A DNA stretch of 64,000 nt from Lewinellaceae bacterium. GTDB taxonomy: Bacteria; Bacteroidota; Bacteroidia; Chitinophagales; Saprospiraceae. Below the pieces are notes generated by a model that saw only the letters and a program-made list of their open reading frames with translations, was not told the DNA's origin and did not search any database. Positions 1 to 8,600 of the stretch are shown in pieces. Both the position numbers and the translations under genes were made by a program. Position 1 is the stretch's first letter, and each line of letters opens with the position of its first letter. The stretch lies in the NCBI GenBank assembly GCA_020636005.1, contig JACJYR010000005.1, forward strand, positions 372,001 through 436,000, written 5' to 3'.

Positions 1-955
1 ACGTGCGGTCAGGCAGTTGATTTCTTCGTTCTTGCCCTTCCCGATCCTTTGGGCGGCCATGTATTTCAGCCTCCACTGGTCTTATGCCATCACCTTGTTG
101 CTGGCCTGTGTAGCGGCCTTCTTCCTGGTCAGGATCTTTATCATACAGCATGACTGTGGCCACCAGTCTTTTTTAAAATCCAGGCACTGGAACAACCTGC
201 TCGGGTATTTCAGCAGTTTTTTCAGCAGCATCCCCTATACCTACTGGGCCAAGGTTCACAATGCCCACCACGGGCACAACGGCCAACTGGAACACCGGGG
301 AATTGGCGACATCCATTTCCTGACGGTGGAAGAATACCACCGGCGTTCCGCTTTGGGAAAATTGTCCTACCGGCTGCTCCGCACCCCTGTTTTCCAGTTT
401 ATGATAGCACCCGTGCTTTACCTGTTGGTTTCCAACCGGCTGCCGATGTTCAGGGTGAAGACCTGGAGCAGGGCACATTGGCCGCAGGTTCTCAACAACC
501 TTTCCATCCTGGTGGTCTATGGCCTTTTGGCCCTGGTGCTGGGCTGGAAGCAGTTTCTCCTGGTCCACCTCCCGGTGCTGTTCCTTTTTGGGATGATAGC
601 CTACTGGTTTTTCTATGTGCAGCACCAGCATGAACACAATTACCAACAACCGAAAGCAAACTGGGACTTCCTGCAGGCCTCCATCCAGGGCAGTACCTAT
701 TACAAATTGCCGAGGCTCTTCCAATGGCTCTCCGGCAATATCGGTTTCCACCACATACACCACCTGAGTTCCAGCATCCCAAACTACCACCTTGAGAAGT
801 GTGCCGTGGAAAACCCAGTCCTGAGCCGTTATGCCAATACCCTCACTTTTCGGCAGAGCCTGAAATGTGTGGGCCACAAACTTTGGGATGAAAAACAGCA
901 GCGGATGATTTCCTTTCGGGAGTACCGGGAAAGGGGGCAGGCTGCCCGACCATAG
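1..955 (+). CDS. Fatty acid desaturase, 5'-truncated by window edge
   Basis: Membrane-bound di-iron fatty acid desaturase, introducing a double bond into acyl chains. The three histidine boxes are visible: HDCGHQS near residue 45, HNAHHGH near 82 and HHIHH near 248, plus an extra HQHEH near 205. Hydrophobic segments precede and separate the boxes, as expected for a four-helix membrane enzyme. The frame is open to the left edge (codons run from base 2 without a stop; the first possible start is a TTG at base 17), and about 312 residues are present against roughly 350 in the family, so the N-terminus is probably outside the window. It converges on the phosphate transporter, with a hairpin repeat between them. 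Confidence 0.9.
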   Translation, partial: RAVRQLISSFLPFPILWAAMYFSLHWSYAITLLLACVAAFFLVRIFIIQHDCGHQSFLKSRHWNNLLGYFSSFFSSIPYTYWAKVHNAHHGHNGQLEHRGIGDIHFLTVEEYHRRSALGKLSYRLLRTPVFQFMIAPVLYLLVSNRLPMFRVKTWSRAHWPQVLNNLSILVVYGLLALVLGWKQFLLVHLPVLFLFGMIAYWFFYVQHQHEHNYQQPKANWDFLQASIQGSTYYKLPRLFQWLSGNIGFHHIHHLSSSIPNYHLEKCAVENPVLSRYANTLTFRQSLKCVGHKLWDEKQQRMISFREYRERGQAARP

Positions 956-1101
956 CACTATGCCTGTTGCACCTGGTGTGGTTAAAAAAACCAAAATCAA
1001 ATAGCCAAAAGCTAACGGCGGGTAAAATAACTGTAAGGTCTTTCACCCAGAATAGCCGTGCCCCAAGGCATTTTTCACCAGCCCTGCTTTATTTTTCATC
1101 T

Positions 1102-1217
1102 TTAGGATCGAAGGAAAAATAATCCCGATTTCACATCGGGATTATTTTTAAAAAACCCTTCCAGTGCTGGGGTTTCAACATCAAAATAGGGAAGTTATCT
1201 TTTCATCGTTACTTAGC
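1102..1217 (-). repeat. Interspersed hairpin repeat, copy A (minus orientation)
   Basis: About 115 bp matching, in reverse complement, the elements at 44475-44590 and 63245-63360. It holds a 14-bp perfect stem (core AATAATCCCGAT) with a 5-nt loop, next to a smaller CCAG/CTGG hairpin followed by a T run. It lies between the convergent desaturase and phosphate transporter genes, so it could terminate transcription from both sides. Its loop is inverted relative to the other copies. The rest of the 956-1337 gap shows only a short AGCCAAAAGCTAACGG motif near 1003. Confidence 0.85.
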
Positions 1218-1337
1218 TGTTTTGGCGGGTGCCGGCAGTGGGTGCCTTACGGTCAGGCTATGCTTGTCCGATCTTACCGATGCGTCGAAGGATGATTGCG
1301 CCTCCGGACTCGGAGCTTTAAGAAGCCCTCTTTGGTT

Positions 1338-2735
1338 TTATATCACATTCCTGAGTATCCAGTACGCCAACCCCGACAGCACCATGGTAACTGGCAGCGT
1401 CAGTACCCAGGCCAGTGCAATGTTTTTGATGGTGTCGCCCTGCAGGTTTTTTACGCCTTTGGAAGCCACCATCGCTCCCGCCACGCCGGAGGATAAGACA
1501 TGTGTTGTACTGACAGGAAGCCCGAACCACGAGGCCAGGCCGATGGTGCTCGAGGCAATCAATTCAGCCGTGGCGCCCTCGGCGTAGGTCATGTGCCGCT
1601 TCCCGATTTTCTCGCCGATGGTGACGACGATACGCTTCCAGCCTATCATCGTGCCGATGCCGAGCGATACCGAAATAAGCACGATGCACCAGATGGGCAC
1701 ATGCGAGGTGTAGCGTTCCAGGTGCTTGATTTCCTGCGAAATGGTACGGCGGTTTTCCTGGCTGAGGATGATGTTCGGCACTTCCAGCAAAACGGTGAGG
1801 TTTTTCTTGGTAATCGTGATGCGCTTGCGGATGGCCAGGCGCTGTTTCACGTCCTTGGGGTCGAGTTTGATCATGTCCTGCTTCAATGTTTCAACACTTT
1901 CAACGGCTTTTTGCACTTCCGGGTAGATGGAGGATGCAGGCAGTGCAGCCTTGATGGCGTCCAGGGATTTACCGGCTGCCTCTGGCGAAAAGTCGGGCGA
2001 AAGGGCAAAGTGCAACGGCAAGAAGGTCATCAGGACGATGAGCAACAGGCCCACGCCTTTCTGTCCGTCGTTGGAACCATGAAAAAAACTGACCAGCGTA
2101 CAGGTTAGTATGAGCACACCCCGGATGTACCAGGGCGGCGAGGTGCCAGCCGCAGGCTCCTGGAAAATTTTTTTGTTTTTGATGGTTTGTTTAAAAATAA
2201 ACATCAGGGCAATGGCCATGGAGAAACCAAAGGCCGGCGAAAACAGCAGCGAGTTGCCAATCTTGAGCGCCTCCGACCAGTTTACGCCTACATGCTCCGT
2301 ATTCTCCGGCAACATGGAGAATACGATGCCTACCCCAAGCAGCGCCCCGATCAAAGTGTGGGAACTGGAACAAGGAATCCCTTTGTACCAAGTTGCCAAA
2401 TTCCATAAAATAGCTGCCAGGAGCACCGACAGCACCATCGCTATGCTGTGATGGAGGTCCTGCCCCATGAGCGCCTCCACAGGCAGCAGCCCGGCTATCT
2501 TCATGGCCACACCCAGGCCGAAAAAGTAGCCACTGGCCATGACCCCGGCAAAGTTCATCAGCCCCGACCATACCACGGCGGGGACGGGCCGCAGGCTCCC
2601 AGTGTAGATGACCGTGGCCACGGCGTTCGCTGTATCGTGGAAGCCGTTTACAAACTCAAAAATACACACGGTGAGGATGGTGAGGCCGAGCAGTAGCATC
2701 AAGCCGGTGGACAGGTCTGTTTCGATGCCGAACAT
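1338..2735 (-). CDS. PiT-family inorganic phosphate transporter
   Basis: Low-affinity inorganic phosphate transporter coupled to H+ or Na+ in the inner membrane. The two duplicated PiT signatures are present: FVNGFHDTANAVATVI near the N-terminus and VSTTHVLSSGVAGAM near the C-terminus, with about ten hydrophobic segments and a long charged central loop. The frame could begin 20 residues upstream (2795), but MFGIETDL matches the usual N-terminus directly before the first membrane helix, so I start at 2735, giving 465 residues. No DUF47 regulator, a common neighbour, is seen. Transcription is towards the desaturase. Confidence 0.9.
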   Translation of the reverse strand: MFGIETDLSTGLMLLLGLTILTVCIFEFVNGFHDTANAVATVIYTGSLRPVPAVVWSGLMNFAGVMASGYFFGLGVAMKIAGLLPVEALMGQDLHHSIAMVLSVLLAAILWNLATWYKGIPCSSSHTLIGALLGVGIVFSMLPENTEHVGVNWSEALKIGNSLLFSPAFGFSMAIALMFIFKQTIKNKKIFQEPAAGTSPPWYIRGVLILTCTLVSFFHGSNDGQKGVGLLLIVLMTFLPLHFALSPDFSPEAAGKSLDAIKAALPASSIYPEVQKAVESVETLKQDMIKLDPKDVKQRLAIRKRITITKKNLTVLLEVPNIILSQENRRTISQEIKHLERYTSHVPIWCIVLISVSLGIGTMIGWKRIVVTIGEKIGKRHMTYAEGATAELIASSTIGLASWFGLPVSTTHVLSSGVAGAMVASKGVKNLQGDTIKNIALAWVLTLPVTMVLSGLAYWILRNVI

Positions 2736-2852
2736 TGTTTTCAGTTTAGAAAAATCCAGGAGCAAAGCTGGCTCAATGCTGCTGAACATCAACACTTTAA
2801 TGCTCCGTTTCAGGAAATTTAATATGCAGTTAACATTGAGGGCGGCGGGTAG

Positions 2853-3150
2853 CTATAAGGCAGGGAAGGTCAGGACAAAGCTTCTTTTCTCAAAATGCTG
2901 GGCCAGGTAGCCCGGCAACCGATTCATGTAATTTTCGTGGGAGACGCCCTTTGGCCTCGCACTCACCAGGATGGTGAGCACACTGTCGGGCAGTTGTTCG
3001 TGCAGCGACCACCAGCTTTCCGGTGTCAGAGGGGAGACGTGGACCCTTTCGTTGTTTTTTTTTTGAGCAAAATCCCCCTGAACGCTTCGGCGGCCGGAGA
3101 GGAAGCAATCAGGTGGATAGTGGAACCAAGATTTGGAGTTGCAAAAGCAA
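2853..3150 (-). pseudogene. Frameshifted remnant of a cation:proton antiporter C-terminus
   Basis: On the minus strand, codons ending at a TAG (2853-2855) read ESWWSLHEQLPDSVLTILVS, then ARPKGVSHENYMNRLPGYLA and a closing FVLTFPAL. This resembles the cytoplasmic tail of Bacteroidota Kef/Nha-type antiporters, where a D-D-L-hydrophobic-SAR-KG-S stretch and a P-L-F-hydrophobic-YP ending recur. The preceding part, read in another frame, gives STIHLIASSPAAEAFRGILL. The two frames join at a run of ten A residues (minus strand, near 3056-3065), so one lost A would explain the break. No start codon serves either part. Family assignment is from memory of the motif and is tentative. Confidence 0.4.
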
Positions 3151-3257
3151 AGGAAAAAGTTAGTGCGAATGAAACTTTGAAAGAAAAAAGGACGGAGAAA
3201 GCTGCATCTTAGACCTTTCTTTGTTCAATCCTAACAAGTGAAATAGACAAGTAAAAT

Positions 3258-3395
3258 ATGACATCTGACATTCAGTCCATCAAACTCGAATTGATACAAT
3301 GGCTGGCCGGGCTGCAAGACCCCAAGCAGGTTTTGAAAGTGCTGGATATCCAGCAACAATTGGAAAAGAAACTGGCAACCTGGCGGAACCCATGA
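3258..3395 (+). CDS. Small protein, antitoxin-like N-terminal half
   Basis: A 45-residue ORF starting MTSDIQSIKLELIQWLAGLQ, an amphipathic helical sequence. Its stop overlaps the start of the next ORF in an ATGA. Together the two ORFs resemble the two halves of short Bacteroidota addiction-module proteins in which an IKxELIxxI helix is followed by an EELIARA..xGELIxxEEL segment. No toxin gene (RelE/ParE type) follows. Upstream DNA is A-rich, consistent with a Bacteroidota start. Function is inferred from pattern only. Confidence 0.5.
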   Translation: MTSDIQSIKLELIQWLAGLQDPKQVLKVLDIQQQLEKKLATWRNP

Positions 3396-3511
3396 CAAAA
3401 GAAGAACTGATAGCCCGTGCCAAAGCTTCTTTTAAAGATTATGAGAATGGCGAGTTGATTGATTTAGAGGAACTGGAAAAATTCACAATTGCCCCAACTG
3501 AAACCTCCTGA
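3392..3511 (+). CDS. Small protein, antitoxin-like C-terminal half
   Basis: A 39-residue ORF, MTKEELIARAKASFKDYENG then ELIDLEELEKF, translationally coupled to the preceding ORF through an ATGA overlap. The GELIDLEEL end is typical of Bacteroidota antitoxin-like proteins that sit just upstream of a RelE-type toxin. Here the last ten codons run into the 3' end of ptuB on the opposite strand, so the expected toxin partner is missing and this may be an orphan antitoxin or a remnant. Confidence 0.5.
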   Translation: MTKEELIARAKASFKDYENGELIDLEELEKFTIAPTETS

Positions 3512-4391
3512 AAGCCTCTTCTATAACAGCCCTGTACCCTTTTGGTAGCAACGTCAACACAAGGGATGAAAAATTCTCAAAGGCAAATTTTCCAAAAAGG
3601 GAATATTCCTCTTTTGGTTGGCCCCAATCTTCAAAACGCTGAAAAGTAAATTTTAAAAAAAGTAAAAGCTGGTTGTTGTCAAAACCTCCTGCGTCAAAAG
3701 CTTGCATAGCATTGCGTATTGGAATGACAAAAAATTCAAGCGCCTTTTGCCTCCTATATTTCAAATTCTTCCGGTTCAGATTACAGATTTTAATAGTCTC
3801 CTTGCCCCGCCCCTCAGCATCAATTCCGGACATAAGACCTTCATTGTCAAAAGCAAAACATATCTCTGGAATGTCAAACTCAGGATGAAGCAGGTATGGT
3901 CGTTCTTTTGAGAGTTGGGGATGGTCTGGACGGAGCTCATTTACATCCAACCCACTACCGTTTTGCGACAACGGAGGTGTTGACAACCTATTGGCCTCAC
4001 CGCCCAGCAATGGGAAACGGTTTCCTTTGCCTTTCCCGATTTTGTTGCAGTCGAAACAGGTGGAGACCAGATTGCTCCATTCAAACGCCAGCCAAAAATA
4101 ACCAGGGTGTTTTCTTGCTCCCGTCACTTTGTTTTTGGGGCGGTAGTGTTCTATCTGTGGGTCGAACTCCTTTGTTTCACAATAGGCACATTTGTCATTG
4201 TACAGGCCCATCAACGCTTCGACCACCTCAAATTTCACACTGCCATCCGGTAGTTCCATCCTGCCCCTGTACAAATCTGATTGGATGACGCTGCGATCGT
4301 CCGTTGCAAGCAAGGCCGCTATGGCATCTTTTACGGCCTGCAATTGCAAAGCGGCCGGGGGGTGATCAAAGTCTTTATGGACGCTCCTCAT
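3483..4391 (-). CDS. ptuB: HNH endonuclease, Septu PtuB-like
   Basis: Likely the nuclease effector of a Septu anti-phage system. The HNH/zinc-finger core is complete: CAYC (residues 68-71), EHYRPKN (81-87), GYFWLAFEWSNLVSTCFDCN (97-116) and a KG..FPLL segment (to 129). This is the arrangement of the TIGR02646-type HNH family used with AAA ATPases in Septu and in some retron modules. The ATG overlaps the stop of the upstream ATPase gene (ATGA), indicating translational coupling. The 302-residue length fits. Its 3' end overlaps the antitoxin-like ORF on the other strand by 29 nt. No reverse transcriptase is nearby, so a retron is unlikely. Confidence 0.82.
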   Translation of the reverse strand: MRSVHKDFDHPPAALQLQAVKDAIAALLATDDRSVIQSDLYRGRMELPDGSVKFEVVEALMGLYNDKCAYCETKEFDPQIEHYRPKNKVTGARKHPGYFWLAFEWSNLVSTCFDCNKIGKGKGNRFPLLGGEANRLSTPPLSQNGSGLDVNELRPDHPQLSKERPYLLHPEFDIPEICFAFDNEGLMSGIDAEGRGKETIKICNLNRKNLKYRRQKALEFFVIPIRNAMQAFDAGGFDNNQLLLFLKFTFQRFEDWGQPKEEYSLFGKFAFENFSSLVLTLLPKGYRAVIEEAFRRFQLGQL

Positions 4392-5554
4392 CTGGCCGCA
4401 CCCGGTTTTTCCTTAAAAACACGCTCAAATACATCGGGGTCAGAAGCGGCAAAGGACTTGAGGCGTTCCATCACCTGATCGTTGAGGGATTTTTCGGCGA
4501 GGGTGTCTTCAGTGCGGATGCGCTGGCTTTCATGAAAAGTTTCGGCAAAGATGTTGTCGAACCCAAAAATGGACGAAGTCAGTATCAGGTTTGGCGTCAG
4601 GTCGCTCACGTCGAGGTTGATGCGGTGGACAGTGATGCCTTCCTCCTTGTTTCGCCGAACGGTCAGGAAAACAGAGCCTTCCGGCGCTCCCAAAATCGGT
4701 ATGGGGCTGTGGGTGGTGGCAATGAACTGGATTTTTGGAAAAACCTCCGACAACATGCGGGGCAGTTCCCGTTGGATGTTCGGGTGGAAGTGCAAGTCCA
4801 GTTCGTCAATAAGGACGATGCCTTCAAGTTCGGCAGGATCGTAGATGTTTGGCTGGGCTTCAAATAGGCGGAGTATCATGTCGCCTACCAATGCGATGAT
4901 GCTTTTGAAACCAGAAGCGAGTTGGCGGAATTCAACTGGCTCGTAACTTTTGTTTTCGGGATCTTTTTCAATATAGGTGACTTTGTCGGTTTTGAAATCC
5001 ACCCGGATTTCTCTGATGGGGAGGAGTTGTTTTAACACCCTACAAACACTATCAAACTTAGTCTTGAATTCGAGATCGTCTTGTTTAAAGTGCCAACGGG
5101 AGAGTTGGAATTCGATGTTGCGGAGGACTATCTTCGAATCGAAAAGACTGGCAATTGGGTTGGCGAGGCTTTTGTCATTTTCCGTCGGACTAATGTTTAA
5201 TCGAGATGAGCCATAAGCAAAAATTGGAAATGATTCCATCCAAAAAAGACCAGTAGCTTCATCAGTAAACAATTTGAAGTTTACAATCTGTTGTTTTTCC
5301 TTAAATTTTAATGTGGTTTGAACATTCATTTTATCAGATGGTGATTCATCCAACCAATGAAAGAGTCCACGAATTGCTCTTGCCACCGCTTGCAACACCG
5401 TCGTTTTCCCATATCCATTCTCACCCGTCAAAAAAATCCATTTTGCATTATTTGGCAATCCACTAATCTCAGTTGACTTTATGCCGTCATAATTTTCAAT
5501 CCGAAAACCCAAAATGGCATACGGCAATGCTGGCAATGACTTCTTTTTCTTCAT
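4388..5554 (-). CDS. ptuA: AAA/ABC-type ATPase, Septu PtuA-like
   Basis: SMC/ABC-like ATPase expected to sense phage infection and control the partner HNH nuclease. Seen: Walker A GENGYGKTT (residues 44-52), a signature-like FRQLASGFKS, Walker B GIVLIDELDLHFHP and the switch histidine in ATTHSPIPIL. The open frame extends upstream to 5701 into the neighbouring gene, but only the ATG at 5554 (MKKKKSLPALPYAI) leaves a 56-bp gap and a normal N-terminus with the first beta strand ahead of Walker A, so I start there (388 residues). It forms a two-gene operon with ptuB. Confidence 0.82.
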   Translation of the reverse strand: MKKKKSLPALPYAILGFRIENYDGIKSTEISGLPNNAKWIFLTGENGYGKTTVLQAVARAIRGLFHWLDESPSDKMNVQTTLKFKEKQQIVNFKLFTDEATGLFWMESFPIFAYGSSRLNISPTENDKSLANPIASLFDSKIVLRNIEFQLSRWHFKQDDLEFKTKFDSVCRVLKQLLPIREIRVDFKTDKVTYIEKDPENKSYEPVEFRQLASGFKSIIALVGDMILRLFEAQPNIYDPAELEGIVLIDELDLHFHPNIQRELPRMLSEVFPKIQFIATTHSPIPILGAPEGSVFLTVRRNKEEGITVHRINLDVSDLTPNLILTSSIFGFDNIFAETFHESQRIRTEDTLAEKSLNDQVMERLKSFAASDPDVFERVFKEKPGAAR

Positions 5555-5610
5555 GTCAAAAATTTTGTTCCCGTAAAATTCCGAAAAACTTGCCAAAAGA
5601 ACTGCGGAAA

Positions 5611-8600
5611 TTACAGCTTCACCACTTTTGCCATCCAAGCGCCTTCTTCGGTTGTGATTTTTACCCAATAAAAACCGCTTGTTAATCCTGGCACCTGCCA
5701 ACCAAATTGATGTTTTCCTATTCCTATTTGCCTTGAGGGCAACACCTGTTGAACAAGCCTGCCTACACCATCAAATACCGCAATGGAAATAACTGATTGT
5801 TTGCTCATCTCCAACTCCACCCAAAGCTGCTCCCCAAACGGGTTCGGAAAAACCGTCACCTCCACCAGCCCCTTATTTTTATCCAAAACCCCCGTCACCA
5901 CCGTCAAATCCAGGTGCACCAGGCTGTCGCAGCCCTGCCAGGTTTGCAGCAACACCTCGTACATGCCCGTTTGCGTAAACACCTCATTGCCAACGGTGAC
6001 GTGCTCGCCCAACTCAATGGATTCCACTAAGAACACCTCCTCAATTGGATAAACAGTCAGGGCGACGGTGGAGACACTGTCGCATCCCTGTGGCAAGGGA
6101 AAATTTTCAACAATAACCGTATCGGAAAACACCTGGATGCCATTGAAAATGCCGCCCTCGCACAGGGTGGTTTCGTAGTAGGTCTCCACTAAATCAACAA
6201 TGGTAATAGCAGCGACGACAGAGCTGTCGCAGCCCAGTGTCCAGGTGGGGTAAACGGTCGTGATCGTCGTGTCGGAAAACACCTGGACGCCGCCGTAATA
6301 GCTTCCTGCACAAAGGTTTAGCGCAATATTCGTGGTCGTTTTACCTTCGATATAAACCTGTTTCGTCAAGGTATCGGCGCCGAGCGGGCTGCCCGCTATC
6401 AGCGTCACTTCATAGTAGCCGCCCGATGGGTAGCTGACCACCGGGTAGCGCAAATCGCTGCTCGCAGGCGTGCCGCCGGGGAACTCCCAATGCCAGCTTT
6501 CAGGGGCGGAAAAGCTGAGGTCGAGGAACTGGATGACAGGCGCCAGGCAGTCAGCATTGTGCTGGAAGGTGAAGGCGGCAGTAGGCGCAGCGGCGATGGT
6601 GATGGTTTGTTCAAAAACACTTTCGCCACATTCGTTGCTGGTGGTGAGCACCACCGTGTAGTCGCCGTTTTGAAAATAAGTGTAGCTCGGGCTGGCGGCG
6701 GCGTTGCAAAAGCCATCGCCGTAGCACCATTCGTAGGTCGTGCCCAGGGCACCAGGGGCAGGTATGCTGAGGTTGACGAACTGCACCGTCGAACCGCTGA
6801 TGTCCACATCGAATTCCGCAACGGGCGCTGCCTGCACGGTGATGTAATCGGTGTAAGTGGCGGTATGCTCCCCGGCTGCGTTTTTCACCAAAAGGCTCAC
6901 CTTGTACATGCCCGGATTTTGGTACAAAATAGCGGGCGGCACCTCGCCAAAATGCGCCGCCGGGACGCCCCCCTCAAAAGCCCATTCCCAATGCGTCGGG
7001 CCGCCGATGGACTGGCTGGTAAACTGGACATATTCATCCACACAAATTGCATTTGCATCAGCCTCAAAAAAGGCAGTGGGCGGCGTCAGCACCTGTGCCG
7101 CTACGGTCAGGAAAATGGGTGTTCCCGTCAGTGGGATATTGTTGGGGGAAATGGTGCTGGACTGTTGGTTTTGCGAAAAATTCCATGTCCGGCGGTGGAG
7201 TTGCGTTATGCCAAAACTTCCTGGGAATGTGTAAGTTGCGCTGGCTGTTTCGCTTTGGTCGGTCTCTGTTTTTGCCCAAAGGACGTAAATGAAATTGCCC
7301 GCCGCATCCGAAAAAGCAGCCCCGCCGATGTTGTCCGGCAGGTTCAAGGCCGCCGTTTTAGACTGGTTGTAATCTGTGCCAAACAATAGGTCGGAACAGG
7401 TTTTCAGGGCAATGCCCTCGTCGTTCACGATTTGATCGTAGGGTGCCACGCCCGCCATTTTTTGATAAAAACCCATGACCTCGAATGGGTCGCCGGCCTC
7501 CCAGATATGCTGGCTTTCGGCCAGGCGGAAAAAGTCCAGTTGGCGGATGCCGTTCCTCACGCTTTCCACCCATGCCTTGATGATCCAGTTGCGCTGCGCC
7601 TCGTTGGAGCCGAGGTAATCGTAAAACTGCTTGCGGGGGATGTTCGCCTCGCTGATGGTCCACTCTTTTCTGGGAAACTGGCTGTCATCGTAGCCATAGT
7701 TTTCCAGCACCTCCCGGAAACTTTGTTGTACCCTCGCAATACCGCTTACCGCCGCATCCGAGTGGCGTTCGTAGGCGAAGGTGCCGAGGTTGACATCAAA
7801 ATAAATCGTACTGCCGTCGAAGTGCGGGTAACTTTTAAAGCCCACCGCATCGAAATAAGCGCCACCCTTCAGCGGATAGGGCGCAGCCACCGAGCCGTCC
7901 AGCGGGTTGTCCGTATTCCTGCAAATAGCATCGAGGAAAGAGGGAAATGCCAGCCCGGAGACCGTCACATAAGCATCAGGGTCGAGCGAATGGATGATCT
8001 CATAGGCAATGCGCAGGCTGCGGATGTAGTAGAAAATGGGCGCACGGAGCTCAATGTCGCAGGGGTCGGGATTGTTTTCCCACCAGTTGCCCAGTTGGCC
8101 GGGCGGCAACCAGCCCTTGTCGCCCGTCAGGTCAAAGTCGGGCGAGTTGTATATTTCCCAAAATTTCACATGGTCTTTGTAGGTGTTCACGGTGTTCCAA
8201 ACATAAAGGGCAAAGGGGTTGGCATCGTTCACGGGCGTACCGTTCGCACCGCCGTCCCAGATGTCGAGGTAGAGGTCTTTGAAAAGGCTGGATTGGTTGT
8301 CGGGGCAATAAAAATTAGGGTCACGGCTCTGTACGCTGGGGAAGGCAAGCAGAAAGGTATTGTCCCGCAAGTCCACGTTTTCGTAGTGCTGGAACAGGTC
8401 GAGCTTCACATCGTAGTCGTTTTGCAGGAAAAAACTCTCGCCGATATAGGTGCGGAAGGCTTTCACACCCACGCCGCCGCCCCCGACCCCTAAAGGGGAG
8501 TTACCCCCCGCTCCCGTCAGCGGGTTGCCGGCGGCGATGTCGGCGATTTGTTCGTCTGTCCAGCCCGGCACGAAATCCCAGGAGGTGCCGGGACGGAATT

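Noticed and set aside
173..1000. A 275-codon minus-strand frame opposite the desaturase
   Set aside because: The desaturase has all its histidine boxes; the antisense frame has no recognisable feature.
3483..5554. A retron with HNH and ATPase accessory genes
   Set aside because: No reverse transcriptase ORF or msr/msd-like structure nearby; Septu fits better.
7432..8493. A 353-codon plus-strand frame inside the 1698-residue T9SS protein
   Set aside because: No domain or start context; composition is that of an antisense shadow of the hydrolase-like module.
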